Positions 34,434 to 43,461 of a DNA stretch of 64,000 nucleotides are shown piece after piece. The position numbers and the translations under genes are program-made. Under the pieces are notes generated by a model, which worked only from the letters and a program-made list of their open reading frames with translations, was not told where the DNA came from and did no database searches. Every line of letters begins with the position of its first letter. Positions within the stretch are counted from its first letter, which is position 1. The DNA is from Sphingomicrobium lutaoense (GTDB taxonomy: Bacteria > Pseudomonadota > Alphaproteobacteria > Sphingomonadales > Sphingomonadaceae), in the NCBI RefSeq assembly GCF_014195685.1, contig NZ_JACICF010000001.1, forward strand, positions 32,992-96,991, written 5' to 3'.

Positions 34434-34436
34434 AGT

Positions 34437-35804
34437 CTAGCTTCGGGTGATCCCGAGCTTGCCCAGTTCTTCGTCGATCTGGGCGACGAGGCGGGCGAGC
34501 GCGCCTTCGTCCTGCGCTTCGGCGCGTGCGGCGAGCACGTCCTCGGTATTGGAGGCGCGGAGAAGCCACCAGCCATCGCCATTGGTGACGCGCGCACCAT
34601 CGGTATCGTCGATATCGACTCCTTCGGCGCGCAGGTTGGCCAGCAGCCTCTCGATCACCGCGAACTTGTCCTGGTCGCCGACCGCGAAGCGCATTTCGGG
34701 CGTGGCCACGGCGCGCGGCATGGCGTCGCGAAGTTCGGCCAGGCTTTGGCCGCTTTGATGCACCGCCTCGATCAGGCGTACCGCGGCGTAGAGTGCATCG
34801 TCGAACCCGTACCAACGGTGCCCGAAGAAGATGTGGCCGCTCATTTCGCCCGCGAGCGGAGCGCCGGTTTCGGCCATCTTGGCCTTGATGAGGCTGTGCC
34901 CCGTTTTCCACATCAAGGGCTGTCCGCCGAGCGCGGCGACATAGTCGAAAAGAGTGCGGCTGGCCTTGACGTCGGCGATGATCGTCGCGCCCGGCAATTC
35001 CTTGAGCACCGGTTCGGCAAGCAGCATCAGGATCTGGTCGCCCCAGAGGATCCGACCCTTGCCGTCCACCGCGCCGATCCGGTCGCCGTCACCGTCGAAG
35101 GCCACGCCGAAATCGAGCTGCTTGTCGCGCGCGAGCTCTTGGAGCGCCTTGAGATTGGCGGGGACGGTCGGATCGGGATGGTGGTTGGGAAAGCTGCCAT
35201 CGACCTCTGTATAGAGAAGGTGATGCTCGCCCGGCAGGCGTCGGGTCAGTTCCTCGATCGCGGGGCCTGCCGCGCCGTTGCCGGCATCCCAGCCGATGCG
35301 GAAAGCACCTCCGCGGAAATCCTCGACCAGGCGATCGGCATAGGCCGTGCGGACATCGGCGTCATCGACACTCCCGGCGCCCTCGGGCCAGTCGCCTTGG
35401 GTGGCGATGCGGCCGAGATGCACGATATCCTCGCCATGCACCGATGCACCGCCGAGCAGCATCTTGAAGCCGTTGTAGCTGGCGGGGTTATGGCTTCCGG
35501 TGACATGGATCCCGCCGTCTACATCGAGCGTGGCGGCGGCGTAATAGAGCATCGGCGAGGGACCGAGGCCGATCCGGATGACATGCATCCCACCTTCGAC
35601 GAGGCCGCGCACGAGCGCCTTTTCGAGCATCGGGGAATGATCGCGCCCGTCGCGCCCGACAGCGATCCGCCTGGCTCCTCGCTGGCGGGCCATGGAGGCG
35701 AAGGACCGTCCCAGCGCATAGGCATCCTCGCTGCCCAGCGTGTCGCCGACGACCCCGCGAATGTCATATTGACGAAGGATCGCCGGAGCGAAACGGTGCG
35801 CCAT
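34437..35804 (-). CDS. pgmG: Phosphoglucomutase/phosphomannomutase
   Basis: 455 residues. Four-domain phosphohexomutase: catalytic Ser in VTGSHNPASYNGFK, metal loop FDGDGDR, sugar loop GEMSGHIFF and phosphate loop RASNTE. It interconverts hexose 1- and 6-phosphates for polysaccharide and lipopolysaccharide precursors. The start at 35804 is five bases after the mipZ stop; upstream in-frame sequence lies inside mipZ. Whether it prefers glucose or mannose phosphate cannot be told from sequence alone. Confidence 0.92.
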   Translation of the reverse strand: MAHRFAPAILRQYDIRGVVGDTLGSEDAYALGRSFASMARQRGARRIAVGRDGRDHSPMLEKALVRGLVEGGMHVIRIGLGPSPMLYYAAATLDVDGGIHVTGSHNPASYNGFKMLLGGASVHGEDIVHLGRIATQGDWPEGAGSVDDADVRTAYADRLVEDFRGGAFRIGWDAGNGAAGPAIEELTRRLPGEHHLLYTEVDGSFPNHHPDPTVPANLKALQELARDKQLDFGVAFDGDGDRIGAVDGKGRILWGDQILMLLAEPVLKELPGATIIADVKASRTLFDYVAALGGQPLMWKTGHSLIKAKMAETGAPLAGEMSGHIFFGHRWYGFDDALYAAVRLIEAVHQSGQSLAELRDAMPRAVATPEMRFAVGDQDKFAVIERLLANLRAEGVDIDDTDGARVTNGDGWWLLRASNTEDVLAARAEAQDEGALARLVAQIDEELGKLGITRS

Positions 35805-35809
35805 GCCCG

Positions 35810-36598
35810 TCAGGCCACCAGCGGAGACCGTTCCGCGAGGCCCGGAATGTCGAGCCCCGAAATCATTTCGCGCAATTCCTGCCGAGCGGTAACATGGGCG
35901 ATCTGCACTTCCCCCATCTGTTCGAGATCGAGCAATGTGAGGCCCTTGGGAAAGAGTTCGCGGAAGATCACGCGTTCGGAAAGGCCCGGAATCACCCGGT
36001 AGCCGACGCGGCGCGCGAGCTCGTTGAGCGCCGCGCCGACGCGCCGCAGATTGTGGCTGTCGATATGTTGGAGGCGGTTGCGCAGCACCACCCAATCGAC
36101 GCTTTTGCCGGTGGCCTGGGCGCGCCGTTGCCGGCTGTTCCAGATCAGTTCGGCATAGAAGCTGGGGCGTGCAATCTTGTAGGTGTCGGGGTCCACCTGG
36201 CCGATGAGATCGAGATCGACGAAACTGTCGTTCATCGGCGTGACCAGCGTATCGGCCTTGAGGATCGCGGCCTTGGCGATGTCGTCGTCGCGGCCGGGCG
36301 TGTCGATGATCACCACATCGGCGTTGGCGGCAAGCTGCTGGACCGCGGCCTCGAACTCCTCGACGGTGCGGCCCTCGAGCACGGCATAGCTGGCGTGCGG
36401 CAGGTCGACGTCAAGCCGGTTCATGGTCGCGGTGCGATTTTCGAGATAGCGCGTCATCGTGCGCTGCCGTTCGTCAAGGTCGAGCGCGGCCACGCGATAG
36501 CCCGATGCGGCCAGCGCGATCGCGGTATGGACCGCAGTGGTCGACTTGCCCGTCCCGCCCTTTTCATTGGCGAAGATGATGAAATGCGGCTGGCCCAT
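35810..36598 (-). CDS. mipZ: Division plane positioning ATPase MipZ
   Basis: 262 residues of the ParA/MinD superfamily. The deviant Walker A is ANEKGGTGKST and Walker B is VVIIDTPG. The MipZ-type sequence DLDERQRTMTRYLENR and TPMNDSFVDLDLIGQVDP distinguishes it from plasmid ParA. In Caulobacter MipZ binds the ParB-origin complex and keeps FtsZ away from the poles. Gene order with pgm suggests shared transcription. The ATG lies close after a GAAAGG stretch. Confidence 0.9.
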   Translation of the reverse strand: MGQPHFIIFANEKGGTGKSTTAVHTAIALAASGYRVAALDLDERQRTMTRYLENRTATMNRLDVDLPHASYAVLEGRTVEEFEAAVQQLAANADVVIIDTPGRDDDIAKAAILKADTLVTPMNDSFVDLDLIGQVDPDTYKIARPSFYAELIWNSRQRRAQATGKSVDWVVLRNRLQHIDSHNLRRVGAALNELARRVGYRVIPGLSERVIFRELFPKGLTLLDLEQMGEVQIAHVTARQELREMISGLDIPGLAERSPLVA

Positions 36599-36661
36599 GG
36601 CCTTTCACTGCCCCCCGGTATAACTCGTCCTTCTCAAATCTCTATCGGAGGGCGCACCCCC

Positions 36662-37498
36662 GTGCAAATCATTCGTGGATTGAAGGGCTTGGGCGGCGCA
36701 GTCGATGCCCTCAAGGCCGGAGGCCGGCTGGCGATGGTGCCGACCATGGGCGCCTTGCACGATGGCCACCTCGCTTTGGTCGAGGCGGGACGCGAGAAAG
36801 CAGGCCGAGTGATGGCGTCGATCTTCGTCAATCCACTCCAGTTCAACGACAAGGATGATCTCGACCGCTATCCCCGGCAGGAGGAAAGCGATGCCGAAAA
36901 CCTCTATGCGGCGGGCTGTGACCTGCTGTGGATCCCTTCCGCCGACGATCTCTACCCCGAAGGTTTCTCAACCAGTGTGAGTGTGTCGTGCCTCACCGAG
37001 CGGTGGGAAGGCGCGCACCGTCCCGGCCATTTCGACGGCGTGACCACGGTGGTCGCCAAACTGTTGATCGCCGCACGGCCCGACATGGCGATTTTCGGCG
37101 AAAAGGATTTCCAGCAACTGGCGATCATCCGCCGGATGGTGACCGACCTCGGCTTGCCGGTCGAGATAGTCGGCCATTCCACGATCCGCGCCGCAGACGG
37201 GCTGGCACTGTCATCTCGCAACGCACTTCTCGGTGCCGAAGAGCGGAAGTCGGCTCCGGCGCTAGCGCGTAGTCTCGAAGAGGCCGCCGAGCGCATTCGC
37301 GACGGCGAAACGCCCGCCAAAGTCCTTGCCGAGGCCAAGGCGAAGGTGAGCGAAGCGGGTTTCGGGCCGATAGACTATTTGGCCTATGTCGATGAAGCCA
37401 CGCTGGAACCGCTGGAGAAACGACGCGGGGGAAGTAGGCTGATCGCGGCGGCTTTCCTCGGAAAAATCCGCCTCATCGACAATTTGCGTGTCATTTAG
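36662..37498 (+). CDS. panC: Pantothenate synthetase
   Basis: 278 residues. Motifs: PTMGALHDGHLAL (HxGH nucleotidyl-transfer loop), FVNPLQFNDKDD, FGEKDFQQL and the KMSKS-like SSRNALL. It joins pantoate and beta-alanine with ATP to make pantothenate. Start is GTG, with GGAGGGC upstream; the frame remains open upstream but is antisense to mipZ. Divergent from mipZ. Confidence 0.94.
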   Translation: MQIIRGLKGLGGAVDALKAGGRLAMVPTMGALHDGHLALVEAGREKAGRVMASIFVNPLQFNDKDDLDRYPRQEESDAENLYAAGCDLLWIPSADDLYPEGFSTSVSVSCLTERWEGAHRPGHFDGVTTVVAKLLIAARPDMAIFGEKDFQQLAIIRRMVTDLGLPVEIVGHSTIRAADGLALSSRNALLGAEERKSAPALARSLEEAAERIRDGETPAKVLAEAKAKVSEAGFGPIDYLAYVDEATLEPLEKRRGGSRLIAAAFLGKIRLIDNLRVI

Positions 37499-37592
37499 GA
37501 CACGCCATCCGGATCATGGATAATTTGCGTTAACCATTTGTTCGGACCTCGCCGCGAAATCTGGGTTCAACGGATTTCAAGGGGGAAGAAAA

Positions 37593-37901
37593 ATGGCGAT
37601 CAGTCAAAAAAATGCGCAGTTCATGATCGAGGCCCGGCTGGCCGACGCCGAGCGGGGCGACATCGATGCATTGTTCGAATTGGGCGTGACCTATTCGACG
37701 GGTCGTGGCGGCGCGGAAGTCGACCTGGTCGAGGCGCACAAATGGTTCAATCTCGCCGCGCTGAACGGTGACACCCGTTCGCAGCACTGCCGCGCCGAAA
37801 TCAGCGTCGAGATGACGGCGCGCGAAATTTCCGAGGCCCAGCGCCAGGCGCGGGCATGGCTCGCTGCCAGCGGCACGATGCACCAGGGTCGCGCAGCCTG
37901 A
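37593..37901 (+). CDS. Small Sel1-like repeat protein
   Basis: 102 residues. A single Sel1/TPR-like unit is visible (ALFELGVTYSTGRGG...DLVEAHKWFNLAALNGD), followed by a helix with an Arg/Gln-rich end. There is no signal peptide, so it should be cytoplasmic. An AAGGGGGAAG ribosome-binding site is strong. Function unknown; such units usually mediate protein contacts. Confidence 0.82.
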   Translation: MAISQKNAQFMIEARLADAERGDIDALFELGVTYSTGRGGAEVDLVEAHKWFNLAALNGDTRSQHCRAEISVEMTAREISEAQRQARAWLAASGTMHQGRAA

Positions 37902-37923
37902 TTCCTTCGCCGAGGATCGACGG

Positions 37924-37945
37924 GCGGGGCGCATGGTGGCCCCGC
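37924..37945. terminator. GC-rich stem-loop between convergent Sel1-like gene and pal
   Basis: GCGGGGC, 8-base loop, GCCCCGC. It lies 22 bases after one stop and 20 bases before the other. A short T-run (TTTCATT) follows a few bases later on the plus strand. Confidence 0.45.
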
Positions 37946-37964
37946 ACCGCCTTTCATTCATTCC

Positions 37965-38486
37965 TTAGCGAACGACGACCGTCACGGCACGACGGTTCTG
38001 CGCCCAGGCGCTTTCATCCGAGCCCACCGCGACCGGGCGCTCCTTGCCCCAGCTCAGCGTGGTCAGACGGCTTTCCGGAACACCCTGGCTCATCAGATAC
38101 TGCTTGGCGGCATTGGCGCGCCGTTCACCCAGAGCGAGGTTATATTCGCGGGTGCCCCGTTCGTCGGCATGACCTTCGATCGAGGCGCGCACCGTCGGGT
38201 TGGCGAGCATCCAGCGCGCCTGGGCTGCGAGCGTGGCCTTGGCCGGGCCATCGAGCAGGCTTTCGTCGGTCGCGAAATAGACCGTGTCCGAACCCGCATT
38301 CGCAATCAGATCGGCCTGAGCGCCAGGCAGTTCGACCAGATCGACTTCGTCATCGGCATCCCCCGTGGGCGCCGTCGCCGGGACATCGCTGGTGGCCGTA
38401 TCGACCGCCTTGTCCTTATTGGCACAAGCGCCGAGCGTGAGAGCCAGCGCGCCGATACCGGCAATCGCAATATGACGCATATTCAT
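37965..38486 (-). CDS. pal: Peptidoglycan-associated lipoprotein Pal
   Basis: 173 residues with a lipobox LGAC and a C-terminal OmpA-like peptidoglycan-binding domain (TVYFATDESLLD; GHADERGTREYNLALGERRA). It anchors the outer membrane to murein and works with TolB. Last gene of the tol-pal operon. Confidence 0.96.
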   Translation of the reverse strand: MNMRHIAIAGIGALALTLGACANKDKAVDTATSDVPATAPTGDADDEVDLVELPGAQADLIANAGSDTVYFATDESLLDGPAKATLAAQARWMLANPTVRASIEGHADERGTREYNLALGERRANAAKQYLMSQGVPESRLTTLSWGKERPVAVGSDESAWAQNRRAVTVVVR

Positions 38487-38503
38487 TCTCCCTAAGAAAC
38501 CGA

Positions 38504-39841
38504 TTAATCCTTCAACGGTGACCAGCTGGGATCGGATCCACCCAGCGGGGTCGGCAACAGACGCGCACTCCCGCCCCCGACGGGGACGGCATAAAGACTG
38601 GCTTCACCGCTACCGCGGCGCGTGCGGTGAAACATCACGAACTGCCCATTGGGGGCCCAGCTCGGACCCTCGTCCTGCCAGCTGTTGGTGAGCAGCCGCT
38701 CGCCCCGTCCCGACGCGCTCATCACTCCGATACGGAAGGCGCCGCCGCCGATACGGGTGAAGGCGATGAGATCGCCGCGCGGACTCCAGACCGGGGAGGC
38801 ATAGCTGCCGCCGCCGAAGCTGATGCGCCGCTCGCCGCTGCCATCGCTATTCATCACGTAAAGCTGCTGCGAGCCCGAACGATCGCTCTCGAAGACGATC
38901 TGGCGACCGTCGGGCGAGAAGCTCGGCGAGGTATCGACGCCCGGCGCCGTGGTCAGACGGCGGGGTTCCCCTCCGCGAGCGGGGACGATGTAGATGTCGC
39001 TATTGCCGAAGGTGCCCATCGAGAAGACGATGAAGCGGCCGTCGGGCGAAAAGCGCGGCGCGAAAGTGAACGCGGTGCCCGGCACCAGCAACCGGTCCTG
39101 GCCGGTCGCAAGATCGAGCACGCGGGCACGGGCGCGGCGGCCCTTGTAGCTCATATAGACGAGCTGCGAGCCGTCGGGCGAGAAGCGCGGAGTGACAACG
39201 GTATCGGCGCCATCGGTGAGATAGCGATGGTTCGAACCGTCCGAATCCATGATGGCGATGCGCTTCACCCGCGCATTCTTGGGGCCGGTTTCGGCGACAT
39301 AGACGATGCGGGTGTCGAGGAAGGCGCCTTCGCCGGTAAGACGGGTGTAAACGACGTCAGCGCATTTGTGCGCGGCGCGGCGCCAATCCTGTGCGGCGAC
39401 GGAAAAGCCTTCGCGCGCAAGTTCGCGGCGCGTCACCGTGTCGAACAGATAGCAGCCCACCGTGATCCGGTCGCCGCCGCGCGATTCGACAAAGCCCGAG
39501 ACGAGCGCGGAGGCCCCGGCTCGCCGCCAGTCGTCGAACGTGGGATCGGTGACTTCGTCGAAGTCGAGGCCGCGAAGGCCCACGGGACCGATGGGAGTAA
39601 GAACGCCGGTCAAGCGAAGATCGGAAGCGATGACCTCGGAAATCGAACGCGAAAGCGCGACGGTGTTGCCCGCGCTGGTTTCCTGCGGGCGAGGCACCGC
39701 CATGGTCGGCACCGCGACGGGCTGATTGCCCTGTTGGCCGCCGATGACATCGACCTCGAGCGGAGGTGCATCGCTATCCTGCGCGAAGGCGGCGGCGGGC
39801 CAGAGCACGATGGCGAGGAAGGCGGCGATGAGCTTGGACAT
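38504..39841 (-). CDS. tolB: Tol-Pal system beta-propeller protein TolB
   Basis: 445 residues with a signal peptide (MSKLIAAFLAIVLWPAAAFA), an N-terminal alpha/beta domain, and a six-bladed WD40-like propeller with repeats of the type PRFSPDGxxLVYMS. It bridges Pal and TolA in the periplasm. The start at 39841 begins the signal; more upstream frame is noise. Confidence 0.96.
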   Translation of the reverse strand: MSKLIAAFLAIVLWPAAAFAQDSDAPPLEVDVIGGQQGNQPVAVPTMAVPRPQETSAGNTVALSRSISEVIASDLRLTGVLTPIGPVGLRGLDFDEVTDPTFDDWRRAGASALVSGFVESRGGDRITVGCYLFDTVTRRELAREGFSVAAQDWRRAAHKCADVVYTRLTGEGAFLDTRIVYVAETGPKNARVKRIAIMDSDGSNHRYLTDGADTVVTPRFSPDGSQLVYMSYKGRRARARVLDLATGQDRLLVPGTAFTFAPRFSPDGRFIVFSMGTFGNSDIYIVPARGGEPRRLTTAPGVDTSPSFSPDGRQIVFESDRSGSQQLYVMNSDGSGERRISFGGGSYASPVWSPRGDLIAFTRIGGGAFRIGVMSASGRGERLLTNSWQDEGPSWAPNGQFVMFHRTRRGSGEASLYAVPVGGGSARLLPTPLGGSDPSWSPLKD

Positions 39842-39855
39842 GGGTGGGGCTCTCC

Positions 39856-40653
39856 TCAAGGCAGGCGGTAGGTCATGTTGATGTTCGACCAGCCGCCTTG
39901 GGCCGTGCTGTACAGCTCGGGCGGCAGGCCGCGAAGCGGCGAGCAATCGACATAGGTGTTGATCGCGAGGTCCTTCACGCGCTCCTCGTAACGTTCATTA
40001 TCGGCATTGACGCCCTGCGTTCGCACAACGCGCGGCGGACGCGAAAGTCGCCCGTCGGGCGCGAGGCGCAGATTGAGCGTCACGCGGATCTGGTTGGCGC
40101 CAGGGCCCGGGTCGATCTGCCGGTCCGCGCAAGGCTGGACCTGGCGGCGGATCGCCTGCTGGATCGAGGCCATGGCGGCGGCATCGATGACCGGCGCGGC
40201 GGCCTGGCCGGTCTCGGCGCTGCCGGTGCGGCTATTTCCTTCGGCGACGCCTTCGAGGAAATCATCACCGAGACGCGACTGGCGGGGCCGGGGCCGTTCC
40301 TGACGCGGCGTCTCGGAACGGGCGCGAGGCGGGCTGGGACGCGGCGGCGGCTCGGCGGCGCGCGGCCGCGGCGCAGGAGTGGGTTCGACCCGAGGCGGCG
40401 GGGGAGGCAATTCCTCGACCTCGGGAGCGGGGGCTAATTCGGGTTCGGGCGAGACGGCCTGCGCGGCGGGCGCGCTTTCCTGCACGGGGGCGGCGGCAGT
40501 GAGGCCGACCTCGTCGACAAAATCGACGACGATGGCGGGCGGCTCGGGCGGAAGGGCGACCTTGGCAAGGCTAAGCGACAGGGCCGCGATCAGCGCCACA
40601 TGGAAGCCGATCGAGAGGCCCGTGCCAGTCCATTCCGCGCGGTCGAGCTTCAC
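39856..40653 (-). CDS. tolA: TolA-like cell envelope energy transducer
   Basis: 265 residues: one transmembrane helix (about 10-32), a Pro/Ala/Glu/Arg-rich periplasm-spanning region (about 40-130), and a C-terminal TolA/TonB-type domain with two cysteines (QVQPCADRQ and TYVDCSPL) that may form a disulfide. It transmits proton-motive energy from TolQR to TolB-Pal. The proline-rich linker replaces the long helical domain II of E. coli TolA. ATGA overlap with tolR. Confidence 0.9.
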   Translation of the reverse strand: MKLDRAEWTGTGLSIGFHVALIAALSLSLAKVALPPEPPAIVVDFVDEVGLTAAAPVQESAPAAQAVSPEPELAPAPEVEELPPPPPRVEPTPAPRPRAAEPPPRPSPPRARSETPRQERPRPRQSRLGDDFLEGVAEGNSRTGSAETGQAAAPVIDAAAMASIQQAIRRQVQPCADRQIDPGPGANQIRVTLNLRLAPDGRLSRPPRVVRTQGVNADNERYEERVKDLAINTYVDCSPLRGLPPELYSTAQGGWSNINMTYRLP

Positions 40654-41102
40654 CGTGCCTGTTCTCCCACCGAAACCAAGGCGACGCGATTGAGGCCGGC
40701 GCGATTGAGTTCGCCCATCACGCGCATCACCCGGCCATAATCGAGGCTACGGTCGGCGCGCAGGTAGATGCGCCGTCCTTCGGGAGGAGCGGGCTGAGCG
40801 GCGATTGCGGCAAGGCGGCTGGGCAGATCGCTTTCGGCCACGGGCGTGTCGTCGATGGTGAGGCTGCCGTCACGGTCGATCGACAATTGCACCGGCTCCA
40901 TGTCTTGGTCGAGCGTTTCGGCGCGGCTTTCGGGCAGGTCCACGGCAACCCCGGCGACGAGGAGGGGAGCGGTGACCATGAAGATGATGAGCAGCACCAG
41001 CATCACGTCGACGAGCGGCGTGACGTTGATTTCCGCCATCGGGGCGCGCCGCTTGCGTCGGCCACGCCCGCTGCGTGCGGATGCGGAGACCGAAGCGCCC
41101 AT
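40650..41102 (-). CDS. tolR: TolR (ExbD/TolR family)
   Basis: 150 residues: basic N-terminus, one transmembrane helix with the essential Asp (NVTPLVDVMLVLLIIFMV) and a periplasmic domain. Forms the proton channel with TolQ. Its start abuts the tolQ stop with a 1-base overlap. Confidence 0.95.
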   Translation of the reverse strand: MGASVSASARSGRGRRKRRAPMAEINVTPLVDVMLVLLIIFMVTAPLLVAGVAVDLPESRAETLDQDMEPVQLSIDRDGSLTIDDTPVAESDLPSRLAAIAAQPAPPEGRRIYLRADRSLDYGRVMRVMGELNRAGLNRVALVSVGEQAR

Positions 41103-41788
41103 CAGCCCTTGTCCAGTTCCCGGCTCAGTGTGGCCTGGAAGCGGTCGGCAAAGCGGCCCAATTCGGCTTCATAAAGGTCGAGCCGGTGCGTAAGACGGTT
41201 ATAGGCGATGACGGCCGGGATGGCGGCGAACAGACCGATCGCCGTGGCGAACAGGGCTTCGGCGATCCCCGGTGCCACTACCGCCAGCGAGGTATTGTTG
41301 GCCCCGGCGATCGCGGTGAAGGAGCGCATGATGCCCCAGACGGTGCCGAACAGACCGACGAAGGGGGCGACCGAACCCACGGTGGCGAGAATGTTGAGAC
41401 GGTCCGAAAGGCGGTCGAGTTCGCCCGCGATGGCGCCGTCGGCGGCGATCGCGATGCGTTCGCGCACTGCCGCACGGTCGGTCACGGTGCCGCGGGTCGA
41501 GCGACGCCATTCGTCGAGCGAAGCCGTCAGGATGATCGCGGGGGGAATCTTCTCCCGGCCCCGGCGCTCGTGGAAGTCGTCGATGTCCTTGGCGTTCCAG
41601 AAATCACTGACATATTTCTTGGTGCGCCGCCGCACCCGGGCAAGCCGCGCGCTATGGGTGAAAATGATCGCCCAGGTCCATATCGAGGCCGCGAGCAGGC
41701 CCAGCATGACCAGCTTGACCACAAGGTCGGCCTGCAGGAACAGGTTGAGGGGGCTCATCAAGTCGCCCGAAGCTGTCAAATCCGTCAT
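41102..41788 (-). CDS. tolQ: TolQ (MotA/TolQ/ExbB proton channel)
   Basis: 228 residues with three transmembrane segments (about 23-42, 133-153, 170-190) and the family pattern VGSVAPFVGLFGTVWGIMRSF. It drives TolA with TolR. The start at 41788 overlaps the ybgC stop (ATGA). Confidence 0.95.
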   Translation of the reverse strand: MTDLTASGDLMSPLNLFLQADLVVKLVMLGLLAASIWTWAIIFTHSARLARVRRRTKKYVSDFWNAKDIDDFHERRGREKIPPAIILTASLDEWRRSTRGTVTDRAAVRERIAIAADGAIAGELDRLSDRLNILATVGSVAPFVGLFGTVWGIMRSFTAIAGANNTSLAVVAPGIAEALFATAIGLFAAIPAVIAYNRLTHRLDLYEAELGRFADRFQATLSRELDKG

Positions 41789-42246
41789 TCTTCCCCTTTG
41801 GCCAGCTTGGCCGAAAATTTGTCGATCCATTCCGCCGGCTGGCGGACCGGCCGTCCTTCGGGCGACAGCAATGCTGCGGTCACCGTCGCATCGGCCAAGA
41901 TTTCACGCCCTCGCATTACCCGTTGATGAATGAAACAGCTCGCGGCGCGAATTTTCGTGACTTTACTCAGGATAACAAGCTCGTCATCGAGTTTGGCAGG
42001 ACGCTTCCAGCGGATCTGCATCTCGGTCACGGCATATGTGCCCAGACCCTGCTCGAATGCCGCGCGCTGGTCGATGCCGAGGCTGCGCAGCATGTCGGAG
42101 CGGGCGCGTTCGAAAAAGCGCAGATAGTTGGCATGATAGACGATGCCCGAAAGGTCGGTGTCCTCATAATAGACCGTCAGGGCGAAATGGTGCGTATTGC
42201 CCAGAAAATCGCCGCGATAGGGCCTGTCCAATGTCTCGCCTGTCAT
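41785..42246 (-). CDS. ybgC: YbgC-type acyl-CoA thioesterase
   Basis: 153 residues, hot-dog fold with the YEDTDLSGIVYHANYLRFFERAR signature including the active-site Asp. First gene of the tol-pal operon, as in most Proteobacteria. The start at 42246 fits the family; in-frame sequence upstream is short and basic. Confidence 0.94.
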   Translation of the reverse strand: MTGETLDRPYRGDFLGNTHHFALTVYYEDTDLSGIVYHANYLRFFERARSDMLRSLGIDQRAAFEQGLGTYAVTEMQIRWKRPAKLDDELVILSKVTKIRAASCFIHQRVMRGREILADATVTAALLSPEGRPVRQPAEWIDKFSAKLAKGEE

Positions 42247-42291
42247 GGCGCCCGCCTTAGCGAGCCGCCTCTTGCGCGCCAAGCGTCGCGA

Positions 42292-43461
42292 TCACTCGGT
42301 CGGTGAAACGGGCTCGAGGCGCGACCGGCGCCCAAGGCGCGAAATGGTGGCGATGACATTGTCCTGCGCGATCGACATGTCGGCCAGATGCTTGCCCCAT
42401 CCTGCAAGGAAGATGCCGAACTGCCCGACTTCGCCGCCGACCCTGCGGGTCCGGACGTCGCCTGTCCCCGCGGCGCTGCGCACCTCGAAGTAGCCGCGCG
42501 GTCCGCCGTTGACGCAGCGGCCCTCCAATAATGCGGGGGTGCTTATGTAGGCGGTCGGCGGGGCGCCGGTCGCCGACCAGCGCACGGGGCCGCCGGGCAC
42601 CGGATAGGAGGAGCGCGCGAACCAGAATCCGTCGAGCTTTTCCCAGTCCTTCGAACCTGCCCGCGCCGGATTGGTGCAGGCCACGGTCATGCCAGGTTCG
42701 GGGCTGTAGCCGAACATCGCGCCAGGCGGCGGTGCCTTGCCCGCTTCGTAGGTGACCCAGCTCATTACGCAGCCCGCCTGTTCGTCGCGGGTGCAGAGCG
42801 GGGTCTTGCGGAAGGTGCCGCCGACCGTCTTCCCTTCGGGGACGAGCGTATTCCAGCCGGGCAGGATGGCGCGGACCATGAGGTCGTGCGCGTCGCTATT
42901 CTCGATTTCCTCGGCGAGCAGGCGCTGGAGCATGATCGCGCCCTGGCTGTGCCCGATGAGGACGAACGGACGGCCTTGGTTGCGATTGGCGAGATAGTCC
43001 TGCCAGGCTGCCTTCACGTCGCGATAGGCGATCATGCCGGCTTCGGTGACATCGCCCCCGGTCGAGGCGACCGCGATCGCCGCCATCGTCATCTGGCGAT
43101 AGATGGGAACGAAGGGACGGCAGACCCCCGACAGACGCGTGAACTGCGATTGTGTGACGAAATCCTCTTCGCTGCTGCTGGTGACGAGATCGCTATTGAG
43201 GCCGGGATCACGGCTGATCGTGGGATAGACGTAGAAACAGTCGACCGCCGGATTGCGCGCGGCGGCGGCGACTTTCTGTTCGCCAAAACCATCGGGGCCA
43301 AGCGGTGTGACCGCGATCGGCATCGAACAGATATCATTGCGCCCCGGCAGGCATAGCCAGCTCGAAGGGGAGGCATAGTCGGGAGCGGCAGGTTGGGCGG
43401 CGGCAGGCGTGGCGGCGATCGCCGACATAAGCAGCGAGAGAATGGGAACGGCACGCCTCAC
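42292..43461 (-). CDS. DUF3089 lipase-like alpha/beta hydrolase
   Basis: 389 residues with a signal peptide ([23 protein letters not shown]). Alpha/beta hydrolase features include [12 protein letters not shown] (nucleophile Ser). DUF3089 members are predicted secreted lipases or esterases of unknown substrate. The GTG at 43461 is chosen because it starts the signal, has GGAGGACAGAA before it and overlaps the ruvB stop as GTGA. It sits between ruvB and the tol genes. Confidence 0.85.
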   Translation of the reverse strand: MRRAVPILSLLMSAIAATPAAAQPAAPDYASPSSWLCLPGRNDICSMPIAVTPLGPDGFGEQKVAAAARNPAVDCFYVYPTISRDPGLNSDLVTSSSEEDFVTQSQFTRLSGVCRPFVPIYRQMTMAAIAVASTGGDVTEAGMIAYRDVKAAWQDYLANRNQGRPFVLIGHSQGAIMLQRLLAEEIENSDAHDLMVRAILPGWNTLVPEGKTVGGTFRKTPLCTRDEQAGCVMSWVTYEAGKAPPPGAMFGYSPEPGMTVACTNPARAGSKDWEKLDGFWFARSSYPVPGGPVRWSATGAPPTAYISTPALLEGRCVNGGPRGYFEVRSAAGTGDVRTRRVGGEVGQFGIFLAGWGKHLADMSIAQDNVIATISRLGRRSRLEPVSPTE

